Virus record (IMG/VR): IMGVR_UViG_3300047357_001545
Location: 1 to 42,697 of that record
Direction: 5' to 3' (one strand)
Source: a virus
Length of the DNA stretch: 42,697 nt
The notes below the pieces were generated by a model that had not been told where the DNA came from, ran no database searches, and was given only the letters and a program-made list of their open reading frames with translations. Shown in pieces: positions 30,080-39,544 of this stretch. The translations under genes were made by a program, and so were the position numbers. How positions within the stretch are numbered: position 1 is the first letter of the stretch; each line of letters starts with the position of its first letter.

Positions 30080-32149
30080 ATGTATCACTCAGCAAAAGTA
30101 CTAGGGCAGATCTTTGCCAATCCACCATACTATATCCTCAGATGCCTTGTCGCATCTGAGGTAGGTTCAGAAACAATCGTGGTCAAAGGTAATGTGCCTG
30201 GTCCTGTTGACCGAGGCTCCGTATTCACCTTTCAAGGTAAAAGGAAGCAGGACAAGAATGGCAAGATGATCTTTAATGTGGTTAAGAGTCCTGTGAACCC
30301 AAAATGGCTGAAAGGTACAGCTCTGACAAGTTGGTCTGAGTGGACATCTGCATCTATGACTGAATCGGTCGCTTTGCTTGGTGACCTAATGGACTCAGGT
30401 GTATCTGTCCACGTACTGAATGAACTCTGGAAAGAGATCTCCCAGAACCCGAAGTTCTTACGGGAGAATCCTTGGATCTTAGTGGAGTCAGGCGTTTCTT
30501 TTAAGGATGTGGATGCTATAGCAAGATCTATCTTAGTCTCTGACTTCGACAGGAAGAACCCGCACAGAGTGGAGGCTTGTGTTTATTGGTCGCTATCTCA
30601 AGGTTTCTTGAATGGCCACTGCTTCCTTAATGCAGACACCGTTTTCCGAGATGTCTCTCTCTTGACAGGCATTACCGATCCTTCTGAGATCAAGTCGGCA
30701 ATCTCGAATATGATGTTAGCGAAGAGACCTAGACTAGTTATCGAGAAGATAAGAGGATCTAACGCGGTCTACTTGCCTCCTTATCATAGCATGGAGTCTG
30801 GGGTGGCCGAGAGGTTGAAAGAGAAGCTCTCTAGGGATTTGGCGGGGGATGTCTCAGAAGAGACCATTCGATCATACACAAGGTACGAGCTTACAGACAC
30901 CCAGATAAAGGCCATTCAACAAGGCATACGAGAGCCACTCTCAATCGTTACAGGGTTGCCAGGTACAGGTAAGACTACGATCCTGTCTACATTATGTAAG
31001 ATCCTTCAAGATGAAGGGGAGGACATCTTGCTGATTGCCCCAACAGGAATAGCGGCGAAGAGAGCCAACTCGCTCACAGGTGTAAAATCCTATACGATCC
31101 ACAGAGCGTTCGGTGCGGGTCAGCCGAGTGCGAAAGAAAAAGAACAGAAGTCCAGCTACGAGGGAGTTCAGCAAGAGGAGGAGAAGCGAGAGAAGAAGCT
31201 GAGTGATCCACGCCTAACTACTTGGAGTTACAATGCTAACAACCCTCGAACAGAATCCGTTGTTATTGTAGACGAGAGCTCAATGGTAGACCTTCACCTG
31301 ATGTGGCGAATAATGAATGGTATTTCAGAGTACTGTAGGGTCATTTTAGTGGGGGATATTGCTCAGCTCCCCCCTGTAGGGGCAGGTTTTATATTATTTG
31401 AGCTTATTAATAGTGGCGTTCCTCGCACGCACCTCACAGAGGTTTTCAGGCAAGGAGAGGGTTCGGGTGTTACAAAGGCGGCTCACGAAGTGCATCGCGG
31501 TATTGTCCCAGAGTCGAACACTGAATTTGAGGTAGTCTCTCTTGACCAAGAAGTTGATGTGCTCTCTACTCTGGTAGAGAAGTGTAAGAGTCTACAGATG
31601 GATGGGGTGGAATTCCATGTGATGAGTCCGACACATCATGGGACTCTTGGGGTGACTAACCTTAATAGGGAACTCCGCTCCGCCCTTAACCCCGACATCG
31701 GAGGGGTGTGTGTTAAGATAGGGAAGAACACTCTCAGAGAGGGAGATCGGGTAATGATCACTAAGAATGACTACGACCTTGAAGTCTTCAATGGAGATGT
31801 TGGCACGATCTCTCGCATTAGCAAGCATCATGTGGAAGTCTCTATAAAGGGCGTTCGGGACTCTCTCATCTCTATACCTAGAGACAGGATAAGTAAGCTC
31901 TTGAGGCTGGCATACGCTACCACTGTGCATAAGAGTCAAGGGCTGGAGTACGAAGTTATCTTCATGCCTTTGTCCTCCAGCCACAGCCCTAACCTTCTGA
32001 AGAGATCCCTGTTGTATACCGCGATCACAAGAGCCAAAGAGAAGGTTTACCTAATAGGTGAACCAGAGGCTCTTGAGGTCTTCGTACACAATAACAAACA
32101 GCATGAAGGATACTGTGGGTTATCTGATAGAGTCAGCCCTAAAATTTAG
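30080..32149 (+). CDS. RecD2-like SF1B DNA helicase, 689 aa
   Basis: AAAGGG precedes the ATG. Motif I VTGLPGTGKTT (~residue 292), motif II VIVDESSMVD, motif III LVGDIAQLPPVGAG, motif IV LTEVFRQ, then YATTVHKSQGLEYEVIFMP and LYTAITRAKEKV at the C-terminus. The ~280-residue front matches the RecD2-type N-terminal domain. 5'-3' DNA unwinding in repair or recombination is expected. Confidence 0.93.
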   Translation: MYHSAKVLGQIFANPPYYILRCLVASEVGSETIVVKGNVPGPVDRGSVFTFQGKRKQDKNGKMIFNVVKSPVNPKWLKGTALTSWSEWTSASMTESVALLGDLMDSGVSVHVLNELWKEISQNPKFLRENPWILVESGVSFKDVDAIARSILVSDFDRKNPHRVEACVYWSLSQGFLNGHCFLNADTVFRDVSLLTGITDPSEIKSAISNMMLAKRPRLVIEKIRGSNAVYLPPYHSMESGVAERLKEKLSRDLAGDVSEETIRSYTRYELTDTQIKAIQQGIREPLSIVTGLPGTGKTTILSTLCKILQDEGEDILLIAPTGIAAKRANSLTGVKSYTIHRAFGAGQPSAKEKEQKSSYEGVQQEEEKREKKLSDPRLTTWSYNANNPRTESVVIVDESSMVDLHLMWRIMNGISEYCRVILVGDIAQLPPVGAGFILFELINSGVPRTHLTEVFRQGEGSGVTKAAHEVHRGIVPESNTEFEVVSLDQEVDVLSTLVEKCKSLQMDGVEFHVMSPTHHGTLGVTNLNRELRSALNPDIGGVCVKIGKNTLREGDRVMITKNDYDLEVFNGDVGTISRISKHHVEVSIKGVRDSLISIPRDRISKLLRLAYATTVHKSQGLEYEVIFMPLSSSHSPNLLKRSLLYTAITRAKEKVYLIGEPEALEVFVHNNKQHEGYCGLSDRVSPKI

Positions 32150-32722
32150 CAGATCCTCTATATCGAAGTCATGTTTAAGCAGATCGAACCTGTAGAACGC
32201 TCTCTTATGTCGAATCGCACTTGATCTGACTAAAAAGGGCGTGAAGTTCTTGGGGTTATTAACTACGGAATAGCCCCCCAAGCCAGCCACATAATATTCA
32301 CTCTTACTGACCTTGACCACAAAGATCTGAGGTTGGTTTAGGTGACTCGGTGATGGGGGCTTCATCAGAGGGAAGTCTTTTACGTTACAAGTTTTAACTC
32401 CGACAGAGTATCCTGCTCTCAATAGATCTGGTTGGTTGTAGTCATATGACTCGCCTATTGTCAGATCCATGAACTTTAACCCCAAGTGTTTCTCTACTAC
32501 TCTCTCACCGCACCATCCTGTCACCCATCTTTTTAGCAAAGATGTTGTGTCCCCAATGTTTTGAGATTCGCCTCCTTTCTTCAGTACGATGCTCTTCGCC
32601 CTTTCCTTAATGGCCTCTAGGTCATTGTTGTCTAAAAGTATTTTCGCGAATTGCTCTTCGTAAGGTTGGACGTAGTAGTTGTAAGATGCCTCACACCCCT
32701 GCCCTATGAGTTCCATTTCCAT
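32120..32722 (-). CDS. PD-(D/E)XK-like nuclease candidate, 200 aa
   Basis: AAAGGG precedes ATG at 32722. The core LLKRWVTGWCGERVVEKHLG is the family's helix with the active-site Glu, followed by YDYNQPDLLRAGYSVGVKTC (PD...xVKT, the D-x-K pattern). The C-terminal half is beta-rich. A restriction-like or recombination nuclease is plausible. It overlaps the RecD gene end by 30 bp. Confidence 0.5.
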   Translation of the reverse strand: MEMELIGQGCEASYNYYVQPYEEQFAKILLDNNDLEAIKERAKSIVLKKGGESQNIGDTTSLLKRWVTGWCGERVVEKHLGLKFMDLTIGESYDYNQPDLLRAGYSVGVKTCNVKDFPLMKPPSPSHLNQPQIFVVKVSKSEYYVAGLGGYSVVNNPKNFTPFLVRSSAIRHKRAFYRFDLLKHDFDIEDLLNFRADSIR

Positions 32723-32765
32723 CTTGTATCCCTTTTATAGGCTCATCGTATATTGAGGAGCTTAT

Positions 32766-33188
32766 ATGATATTTAGACGAGATGGAATAATATTCCTGCA
32801 CCTTGAAGACCCTGTGTGGGGCGAGGTCAAGATAGGCAAGATTCTTCCAAGCTCTACGAGTTGGGGAGTCTTCGAGTCTGTTTCTTTGAGAGAGGAAGCT
32901 CTCCTCATCCCTCAAGTGGCAGACCCTATCCTCGATAGGGCTACGCGAGGTGACTGCACCCCTTTCATGAACTCTGGTGTTCGCGACCCTAAAGGTTGCC
33001 TAAAGAAGATTTCCTCGCCCAAAGAGTGTAGTGAGAGATATTTTTGCATCTCGTATGACTCCAAAAATTGCCAGATGGGGAATCGGAAGATGCCGAGTTG
33101 CTTCAGCCCCGTCTCCGACGAAAACTTCAGACCGATAGTCACAGCTTGGCTAGAGGGCTACTATGTAATTCGAGAGGAAGACTTGTAA
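32766..33188 (+). CDS. Hypothetical protein, 140 aa
   Basis: GAGGAG precedes the ATG. Seven cysteines or so in a short basic protein (TRGDCTPFMN, PKGCLKK, PKECSERYFC, SKNCQMG, PSCFSP). The spaced cysteines suggest a metal site or disulfides. No family recognised. Overlaps the protease start by one base. Confidence 0.55.
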   Translation: MIFRRDGIIFLHLEDPVWGEVKIGKILPSSTSWGVFESVSLREEALLIPQVADPILDRATRGDCTPFMNSGVRDPKGCLKKISSPKECSERYFCISYDSKNCQMGNRKMPSCFSPVSDENFRPIVTAWLEGYYVIREEDL

Positions 33189-33826
33189 TGAGAGCCAACA
33201 GAAGAATTTATGAGGGCGAGAACTCCCCTACTTCACGTCAGCCTATGGCCACAGACGGATCTCCTTATTATGGGGATATTACAGTTTGTGAGAACCATAT
33301 TTACCTTTATCAAGCGATCACACCTAAGTCTATCATGGACATGGGTATTGCTATTAGGTCAGTCGGCCAGCAGATCATTAATCTTATGACCGACCTCAGC
33401 CTCCCTAGTGTCCCAGCTATCCATCTTCACATCAACTCTCCTGGCGGGTGTGTCTTTAGTGGTCTCGCGGGAGCGAGTCATATACTAGAGTCTGAAGTAC
33501 CCGTTTTTACTTATGTGGAAGGTTCTGCCGCGTCCGCCGCGACTGTCTTGTCTTGCGTGGGGGCTCGAAGGCATATCACAGAACACAGCTTCATGCTTAT
33601 CCACCAAGTAAGCACGGGTGTCTGGGGTACTTACGAGAATCTCTCTGACGAAAAGGAGTCTATGGACTCTTTGATGGAGATGCTAGAGTCTATTTACCTC
33701 AAGCACACAAACATCAAAAAGAAAGAGCTTAAGTCACTCCTTAAGAGAGATCTATACATGAACCCTAAGAAGTGTCTTGATTTCGGCCTAGTTGATGAGG
33801 TCATCAAATATGAGAGGGGTGTGTAA
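33188..33826 (+). CDS. clpP-like: ClpP-like serine protease
   Basis: 212 aa. Start is the ATG overlapping the preceding stop, with GAGGAAG upstream. Landmarks: IHLHINSPGG (oxyanion Gly-Gly strand), GSAASAATVL (nucleophile Ser), FMLIHQVSTG (His) and RDLYMNP ... CLDFGLVDEVI (C-terminal helix pair). The catalytic Asp171 position is uncertain here. Phage ClpP-like proteins are prohead proteases or ATP-dependent proteases; no capsid gene is adjacent to decide. Confidence 0.85.
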   Translation: MRANRRIYEGENSPTSRQPMATDGSPYYGDITVCENHIYLYQAITPKSIMDMGIAIRSVGQQIINLMTDLSLPSVPAIHLHINSPGGCVFSGLAGASHILESEVPVFTYVEGSAASAATVLSCVGARRHITEHSFMLIHQVSTGVWGTYENLSDEKESMDSLMEMLESIYLKHTNIKKKELKSLLKRDLYMNPKKCLDFGLVDEVIKYERGV

Positions 33827-33853
33827 CTACGAGCCTCGAATAGCAGGGCATCA

Positions 33854-34459
33854 TCAAGGCTCGACTCGAATCATAGCCTTGTTATGCCAATAGGCTTCTG
33901 ATATCGTGAGGAGATCCAAAAAATCTTCTTCGGTGTAGTTTGTAGGTGTCCCGCCGTCGAGTCCATAGTAGTTCGCTTTTAAAGCGTATGGTTGGATTGG
34001 GGGGAATGCGTTGTTGGTATCGGGATACGCATTAATTGAGACGAGTTCCCAATTCGCGTCGTCTATAGGAAGCTCATTACTCCCTGTTAAGGCTAGTGCT
34101 TTTGAGTTGTAGAAGATAAGCTCTACTGCCTTCGCACTCGGCTTCTGGGTTCGGATTACCTCGCGGTAGGGTCGAGGCAATTCCCCCTCTACTCTCGACC
34201 TGAACCCCTCAAGTACTTCTTCTCCCTCTTCGACAATGGCGACTCCGCTGAAGAAGTGCTCATTGTATTCAGAAGGGAGTGTGGCAACAATGGCTCGACC
34301 TCCACTATCATAGTTATCTGGCTCATAACCATCTCGGATTGAGGTCGCGACCCGAAGTAGCTCAGCGACTTTTTCATGTTCGAGAGTTGAGTGGCTGAGA
34401 GGGGAATCTGGGGTGTGTCTCCGTGAGAAGACGTTAACTGCCGTTTCTTTAATATTCAT
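33854..34459 (-). CDS. DUF3228-like protein, 201 aa
   Basis: ATG at 34459 with AAGGAT upstream. AKAVELIFYNSKAL, WELVSINAYPD, PPIQPYALKANYYGLDGGTPTNYTEEDFLDLL resemble the uncharacterised DUF3228 family. Function unknown. Confidence 0.55.
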   Translation of the reverse strand: MNIKETAVNVFSRRHTPDSPLSHSTLEHEKVAELLRVATSIRDGYEPDNYDSGGRAIVATLPSEYNEHFFSGVAIVEEGEEVLEGFRSRVEGELPRPYREVIRTQKPSAKAVELIFYNSKALALTGSNELPIDDANWELVSINAYPDTNNAFPPIQPYALKANYYGLDGGTPTNYTEEDFLDLLTISEAYWHNKAMIRVEP

Positions 34460-34595
34460 GTTAATCCTTGTTCGTGTTTCACACTTTGTAAACAATCGTA
34501 TGCATGGTCCAATAGACCCAATAAGACCACTTACTTATAAGATCTGAGTTCCGTTTTCTTTTATTTTCTCATTCCTTTGATAACGATCTTCTTAT

Positions 34596-34611
34596 ACTGT
34601 TGTCCAACAGT
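34596..34611. promoter_or_regulatory. Palindrome ACTGTTG-TC-CAACAGT overlapping a TATACT box
   Basis: A 7-bp perfect palindrome lies 43-28 bases before the NUDIX start; TATACT begins at 34594 and overlaps it. The position suits a repressor operator. CTGT-N6-ACAG resembles but does not match the LexA spacing (N8). Confidence 0.4.
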
Positions 34612-34638
34612 GATGACTCGAACAAAGGAGAAAAAAGA

Positions 34639-35037
34639 ATGGAGACATACGATATGGGAGCTGGGATTATGGTTGTGTGCGGTAAGAAGACCCTTGTTTT
34701 AAAAAGGGCTCATTACAAGGAAGACCCTTTCTCTGGGTATTGGGACTTTCCAGGAGGTACTTCGGAGAAAGATGAAAGTGCTTATGAGACAGCAATTAGA
34801 GAGACAGAAGAGGAGATAGGGATATCAGTTCCCTTCATAAGAGTCTCAGACCACACTGAGAGCAGGTTCTACACTATGTTCATAGGCGAGGTTGGAATGG
34901 AGTTTAAGCCTCGCCTAGACCGTGAACACAGTGATTATATGTGGATTTCAATTCCAGAGGTGCTCGAACTAGAGCTTCACCCTAAAGACAGGAGGTGCTT
35001 TGAGAAATACTTGAAGAGGAAGGTTCACCACACTTGA
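34639..35037 (+). CDS. NUDIX hydrolase
   Basis: 132 aa. AAAGGAG fixes ATG at 34639. The NUDIX box is complete: GGTSEKDESAYETAIRETEEEIG (GX5EX7REUXEEXGU). It hydrolyses a nucleoside diphosphate linked to another moiety; substrate unknown. Could sanitise nucleotides or decap RNA. Converges with the next gene (13-bp overlap). Confidence 0.92.
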   Translation: METYDMGAGIMVVCGKKTLVLKRAHYKEDPFSGYWDFPGGTSEKDESAYETAIRETEEEIGISVPFIRVSDHTESRFYTMFIGEVGMEFKPRLDREHSDYMWISIPEVLELELHPKDRRCFEKYLKRKVHHT

Positions 35038-36113
35038 AAGTGGACTCCCAGAGACCAAGTGTTGCCCCCCTCTTTATCTATGACCCACCCTAGACTTGGT
35101 GCGATGTTGAGATTCTTACCCGCGATTCTAGGGTGCCATGTTACATTCGCCCCGAGATAGGGGGTGTCTTCAGTTAAAACAAGGTTTGCTCCTATTCTGT
35201 AGTCACCCTTATAGAAGTTCACAAAGCTCCCCCCCACAGACAGCCCAAAGCCCCCTCCTTGATATGTAGACCCGACCAAGAGACTCGGCTCGAATAAACT
35301 CAAGCCAAGTCGCTCTCTTCCAGCATCTACTTTCGGTACGTATTTCAATCTGGGGTCGAGGTTACTGTCGCCTCTGAGGAGTTTACTCTCTAATCCAGGT
35401 ATAGGGATAAAACCCCCTTTAGGGCTGATGTATCCTGCCATGACGTGAACGCCTTGATTTTGAACGGCTCCGTCTCCAAGGCGATCCCCTTCTCTGAAGG
35501 TCATCGCAACTACCTTGAAAGCTAGATTAAGAGAGACCTTGCCTCGCTTTTCCCATAGGTTCTCACTAGAGAACGTATAGATAGGTCTGCCGTTTATGGA
35601 GAATGGGGATTCCCATGTGAACTGAAATGGCTCACATCTCTCTGGGTGGTCTTCGCATTTGTGTTGGTCGTCACGGGTGACACCTTTCCAGCTTTCAGGA
35701 GGCTTAGGTTTAGGCTCTCTTGCCCTAGTTGTCCTACTCCCGATCCTTGCGGTACCTTTATCTAAATCCCCTTCCATCTTAACGAATCTCTCACTGATAT
35801 CATCTATACGAGCTCCTGTCTTACCCATATAACTTCTTATGGAGGATTGAGTTTTCTCGCTTAGACCCCCTATGATTTCGTCCGCAAAGCTGTCGAGTTC
35901 TGATCTTTTGACCATCTTAGACGTTATTGTCCCAACGCTCTCATTCAGAGATGCGATATCTTGAGCGGTCTTCGCGAGCTTCCCACTTAGTTGCTCCTGT
36001 ATAGTACTCTCCATCTTTGTGGTCTTGTACACAGTCCAAGCGTTGCCTCCTACGGACAACATGAAAAAGCTCAGAAGTCCGTATGTTACATAGTTAAAAC
36101 TTAATTCTGGCAT
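35025..36113 (-). CDS. Inner-membrane-anchored coiled-coil protein with beta-rich C-terminus, 362 aa
   Basis: AAGGAG precedes the ATG. N-terminal membrane helix (YVTYGLLSFFMLSVGGNAWTVY), long coiled coil (~35-125), a Pro/Lys linker (REPKPKPPES), then a C-terminal ~210-residue domain with amphipathic strands (GYISPKGGFIPIPG, YQGGGFGLSVGGSFVNFY, RIGANLVL, YLGANVTWHP, TWSLGVHFQVW) ending in an aromatic residue, as in outer-membrane barrels. It may span the envelope. Function is inferred only. Confidence 0.55.
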   Translation of the reverse strand: MPELSFNYVTYGLLSFFMLSVGGNAWTVYKTTKMESTIQEQLSGKLAKTAQDIASLNESVGTITSKMVKRSELDSFADEIIGGLSEKTQSSIRSYMGKTGARIDDISERFVKMEGDLDKGTARIGSRTTRAREPKPKPPESWKGVTRDDQHKCEDHPERCEPFQFTWESPFSINGRPIYTFSSENLWEKRGKVSLNLAFKVVAMTFREGDRLGDGAVQNQGVHVMAGYISPKGGFIPIPGLESKLLRGDSNLDPRLKYVPKVDAGRERLGLSLFEPSLLVGSTYQGGGFGLSVGGSFVNFYKGDYRIGANLVLTEDTPYLGANVTWHPRIAGKNLNIAPSLGWVIDKEGGNTWSLGVHFQVW

Positions 36114-36178
36114 TGTCGATCTCCTTAATAACTTTTTTATCGTACACTGCAGGTGACTATAACAGAAAGAGGTGTGAT

Positions 36179-36853
36179 ATGAATAGAAAGTTAGCCGTAC
36201 AAAGAGTTGTGAGGAGGCATAAAGTCGCCTCTTTCAATAGTTTGGTTGCGGGTGCTTTGAAGAAACACAAAAAAGAAGCGTCCGTTATCAAGAGTGCGAT
36301 CCGCGAAGTTGGTCTAGCTAATGTAGTCAAGCAGGCCAAGAACCGTAAGGTCATAAGGTCGAGAGACATCGTCTTAGATAAAATCTCTTCCAAGCCCCAT
36401 AAGAACCAATTCAATCAGCTCGTTGATATTTTTGAAAACAGAGAAGAGATTGCGAGAGGTCTCTTAAATGAGGATACACTAAGTAAAAAAGCCAGCTTTT
36501 TGACTTTCCTTGGGGCACCCGCTTGGCTGATTAAGACATTAGCTTGGCTCACGGCGTCCACCTTCGGCTTTGCTGTCCTAGTTATTGCTTGTATTTGTAT
36601 TTTTGGAATGGGCTACATTTTTTTCCTTATAATTGCGGATTCTTTGCCGTCAGTCTTTGCCTCCTTCTTAGGGTTTGTTTTCATCAAGTTCCCGCTATTT
36701 ATCTTCAAAGCGGTGCTCACACCTGTGAAGTTCTTGTATGAATTGACCTCCAAGCTTGAAGATAAGATTCAAGAAGAGCAAAGTGTTAACTTCGAGGATC
36801 TTGAAAGTCCTAGTGACCGAGAAGAGATAGAACGGTTTCGCAGATCAAGGTGA
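36179..36853 (+). CDS. Membrane protein, 224 aa
   Basis: ATG at 36179 with AAAGAGG upstream. Basic helical N-terminus (~1-100, MNRKLAVQRVVRRHKVASF), two to three membrane helices (FGFAVLVIACICIFGMGYIFFLII and PSVFASFLGFVFIKFPLFIF), an acidic tail. Same plan (helical front, membrane helices, short charged tail) as the 22437-23069 protein. Unknown function. Confidence 0.6.
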   Translation: MNRKLAVQRVVRRHKVASFNSLVAGALKKHKKEASVIKSAIREVGLANVVKQAKNRKVIRSRDIVLDKISSKPHKNQFNQLVDIFENREEIARGLLNEDTLSKKASFLTFLGAPAWLIKTLAWLTASTFGFAVLVIACICIFGMGYIFFLIIADSLPSVFASFLGFVFIKFPLFIFKAVLTPVKFLYELTSKLEDKIQEEQSVNFEDLESPSDREEIERFRRSR

Positions 36854-36921
36854 CAAGTTTATATTAATGTCTGGGCTGTAATCTATAAGAGAGGGATAAC
36901 AAACCGACATTAAGGAAACAC

Positions 36922-39519
36922 ATGTTTACAGATATGCTTGAAGGACTCCGCAGGCCAAAGATTGAGCCTAAAGAGTGGATGAGTGATTGCGAACTCATCT
37001 TGGGGACGACAGATAACCTTGAGGGGTGCATCGAGGAATGCATTAATTCAGACTTCTATGGTCTTGATGTGGAAACAACGGGCTTAGATCAGAGGGTCTT
37101 TGACGGGGTTACCAAAGATAAGATCGTAGGCATCTGCCTAGCTCCAAGCAAGGACAAGGGCTATTATTTCCCTTTAACTCACAGTGAGGGGTCAAGTCAC
37201 AATATTTCTTGGAGACTCATGGGTGGTGCATTAAAGAGGCTCTTTGATGTGTCTGTTAAAGCACAGCCTGTCTTACAGAATGCAGGTTTTGACATGGAGT
37301 TCCTTGAGTTTAACGGCTACGTTGACGCTCTTGGTGCGGAGAGGTGGAATACTCCTCGACTATGGCATGATACTAAGATCTTGAAGTACTTGCTAAACCC
37401 TAGAGAAAAGGGCGGACGTGGTCTGAAGCAGATGTCAAAAGGGATACTCAAGAGGGAGATGATTGAGTTAGAAGACCTCATCCCAAAGAGCAACGTGAAA
37501 GATTACTCTAAGTTAGATCCTAGTTGGTCAGCTTGTGTTTTATATGCCGCAGCTGACGCTATGAACACTGTGGGTATTTTTGAAATACTCAACAAAGAAT
37601 ACACGGAGGCGGTGCATCATTCTTCTTTCATCTATACACTTGAAAAGAAAGTCCTAGTAGCTACTCGATGGATGATGAGAAACAGAGTCTACGTCGATAG
37701 GAAGAGAGCCCTTACCTTCTGTCAGGAGGGGCAAAAGTTATGGTTTAATTCTCTTCTTGAGGTCTACGGCGGTGCAAATGATATCTTGGGTCGTGACATT
37801 ACACCGAACTACCTCCGTATTCTTAAGGGTGAGATCAAAGGTGTTAACTTGTTTGACCCTATGGAAGTAGAAGGCATGAGTTACAAGACTCGAGTAGATG
37901 AGGCGAGAAAGGAAGCTCTTCGCAACTACCCTGATTCTCAAGTGAAGATCCGTAAAGAAGTCCCTCGCTTGAGTTCAGACCCAAGAAGGAAAGCAGAAGG
38001 GCTAGAGGACATTGAATTCCCCTCAGTTTATGACATCTTAAGCCCCCAGCAACTAGGTCTTCTTTTCAGAGAGATGAGTGTTCCAGGTCTAACCGTTACG
38101 GAGAAATCTGGGCAGGTCGCAACAGCTAGGGACATTCTCGAATCTGTAGTAGAGAACGCATCCAAAGACTTCCCTTTCATGGGGAAGATAAAGTCCTTCC
38201 GAAATCTAGCTAAAGCTCTTGGTCAATACCTGATTCCTTTTGTCGAGGATGTAGGTATTGACGGGACTCTGAAGCCTAAGTTTGACCAGATGTCTGCTGA
38301 TACGGGCAGGTTTTCTTGTAAGACAAACAAACAGCCTTGGAAAGTGAGAGATGGCGGATGCCGAGTTCCTTTTCAGGGTATCCCAGCTACCTATGACAAG
38401 AGTAAGCCTGACTGCATTAGACTTATGAGGGACTGCATCACAGTACGCGATAAAGACTTCTGGCTCGCCGCCGTTGACTATGCGGGCGTGGAGCTTAGGC
38501 TTGTGACCAACTTGAGCAGAGAACCCAAATGGGTCAACGCATTCTACTCCTGTAGTGACTGTGGCAAGGCTTATGATATGACAGAGGGTGAAGATGGGTT
38601 TCCTCTGCCCCCTCCGTCAATCTGCACCTGCGGGTCAGATAAGATCGGGGATCTCCATACAGGTACGGCAGTCGCCTTCTATGGCGATAGTGCAAAGCAG
38701 AGAGAGGATTGGAAGGTTCTGCGAGGCAACGGTAAAGCGTGTAACTTCGCCCTTTGTTATGGAGGCACAGGGAAGGCAGTACAGCGATCTATCGGTTGTG
38801 GTGCGAAAGAGGGAGACGAGAAGTACCGAGTCTTCACAAAGACATATTCGGGTCTCATCAGATGGTGGAAGCGTCAACATGAGTTTGCGAGAGCTCATGG
38901 TTATGTGAAAACTGCAATGGGTAGAATACAGCCACTCCCTGATATCAAGTCTGACGAGTACCGCTTCAAGTCGAAAGATGAACGCAAGGCTCTCAACGGA
39001 CCTATTCAAGGAACATCTGCAGACGTAACTAAGCTGGCTATGGCACTAATCTATGACAAGGTTCTTGAGATGGGTTGGCAAAAGAAACTCCTTATGATCC
39101 TCACAGTGCATGACGAGATTGTTTTTGAGATCCACAAGGACATCCTCAAAGAAGCCATTGAAGTCATCTCTAACCTGATGACCAAGAACACAGTCATTCA
39201 AAAGATGAATTGGCCTATCCCTCTCCTCGTCGATGTGGAACTCGGTAAGACTTGGACTGTCCCTTATGATCTCAAAGACATCGAGCAGGGAGAGGGCGAC
39301 GATGAGTTGGTCAAAATCTTTGGGGGGCAGAAGCCTATTGAGGTAGAGAAACCGAAAGAGGAGGTCGCAGACCTACCCCCCATCGAAGTCTTCCAAGTGT
39401 CGGCTTTAGATCCAGAAACTGTGGAGAGGCTGGCACAGTGGATCAAGTCTAGGAAAGTATTGAGGGAAGAATGGGATGTACAGCATGAGGGTCGGTCTAT
39501 TAAAGCCCTTTTGGTTTAA
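36922..39519 (+). CDS. polA-like: Family A DNA polymerase with 3'-5' exonuclease domain
   Basis: 865 aa. Exonuclease DVETTGLD near residue 52; polymerase motif A DYAGVELR (~519), motif B RGNGKACNFALCYGG (Lys605, Phe609), motif C TVHDEIV (His730-Asp731-Glu732). Inserted after motif A is CSDCGK ... ICTCG (Cys 544, 547, 568, 570), a zinc-ribbon-like insertion of ~30 residues before DLHTGTA. The last ~80 residues form a charged tail after the catalytic core. A diverged second copy of this tail occurs at 41093-41318. Confidence 0.95.
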   Translation: MFTDMLEGLRRPKIEPKEWMSDCELILGTTDNLEGCIEECINSDFYGLDVETTGLDQRVFDGVTKDKIVGICLAPSKDKGYYFPLTHSEGSSHNISWRLMGGALKRLFDVSVKAQPVLQNAGFDMEFLEFNGYVDALGAERWNTPRLWHDTKILKYLLNPREKGGRGLKQMSKGILKREMIELEDLIPKSNVKDYSKLDPSWSACVLYAAADAMNTVGIFEILNKEYTEAVHHSSFIYTLEKKVLVATRWMMRNRVYVDRKRALTFCQEGQKLWFNSLLEVYGGANDILGRDITPNYLRILKGEIKGVNLFDPMEVEGMSYKTRVDEARKEALRNYPDSQVKIRKEVPRLSSDPRRKAEGLEDIEFPSVYDILSPQQLGLLFREMSVPGLTVTEKSGQVATARDILESVVENASKDFPFMGKIKSFRNLAKALGQYLIPFVEDVGIDGTLKPKFDQMSADTGRFSCKTNKQPWKVRDGGCRVPFQGIPATYDKSKPDCIRLMRDCITVRDKDFWLAAVDYAGVELRLVTNLSREPKWVNAFYSCSDCGKAYDMTEGEDGFPLPPPSICTCGSDKIGDLHTGTAVAFYGDSAKQREDWKVLRGNGKACNFALCYGGTGKAVQRSIGCGAKEGDEKYRVFTKTYSGLIRWWKRQHEFARAHGYVKTAMGRIQPLPDIKSDEYRFKSKDERKALNGPIQGTSADVTKLAMALIYDKVLEMGWQKKLLMILTVHDEIVFEIHKDILKEAIEVISNLMTKNTVIQKMNWPIPLLVDVELGKTWTVPYDLKDIEQGEGDDELVKIFGGQKPIEVEKPKEEVADLPPIEVFQVSALDPETVERLAQWIKSRKVLREEWDVQHEGRSIKALLV

Positions 39520-39544
39520 TCACCATTAAAGAATCAGGGCTCTC

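Noticed and set aside
34596-34611. LexA (SOS) box
   Set aside because: Half-sites CTGT/ACAG are separated by six bases, not eight.
23985-36890. CTATAA-type box as a shared phage late promoter (near 1179, 23985, 32733, 36157, 36883)
   Set aside because: The boxes lie 10-41 bases from start codons and often overlap ribosome sites, so spacing is inconsistent; AT-rich leaders explain them.
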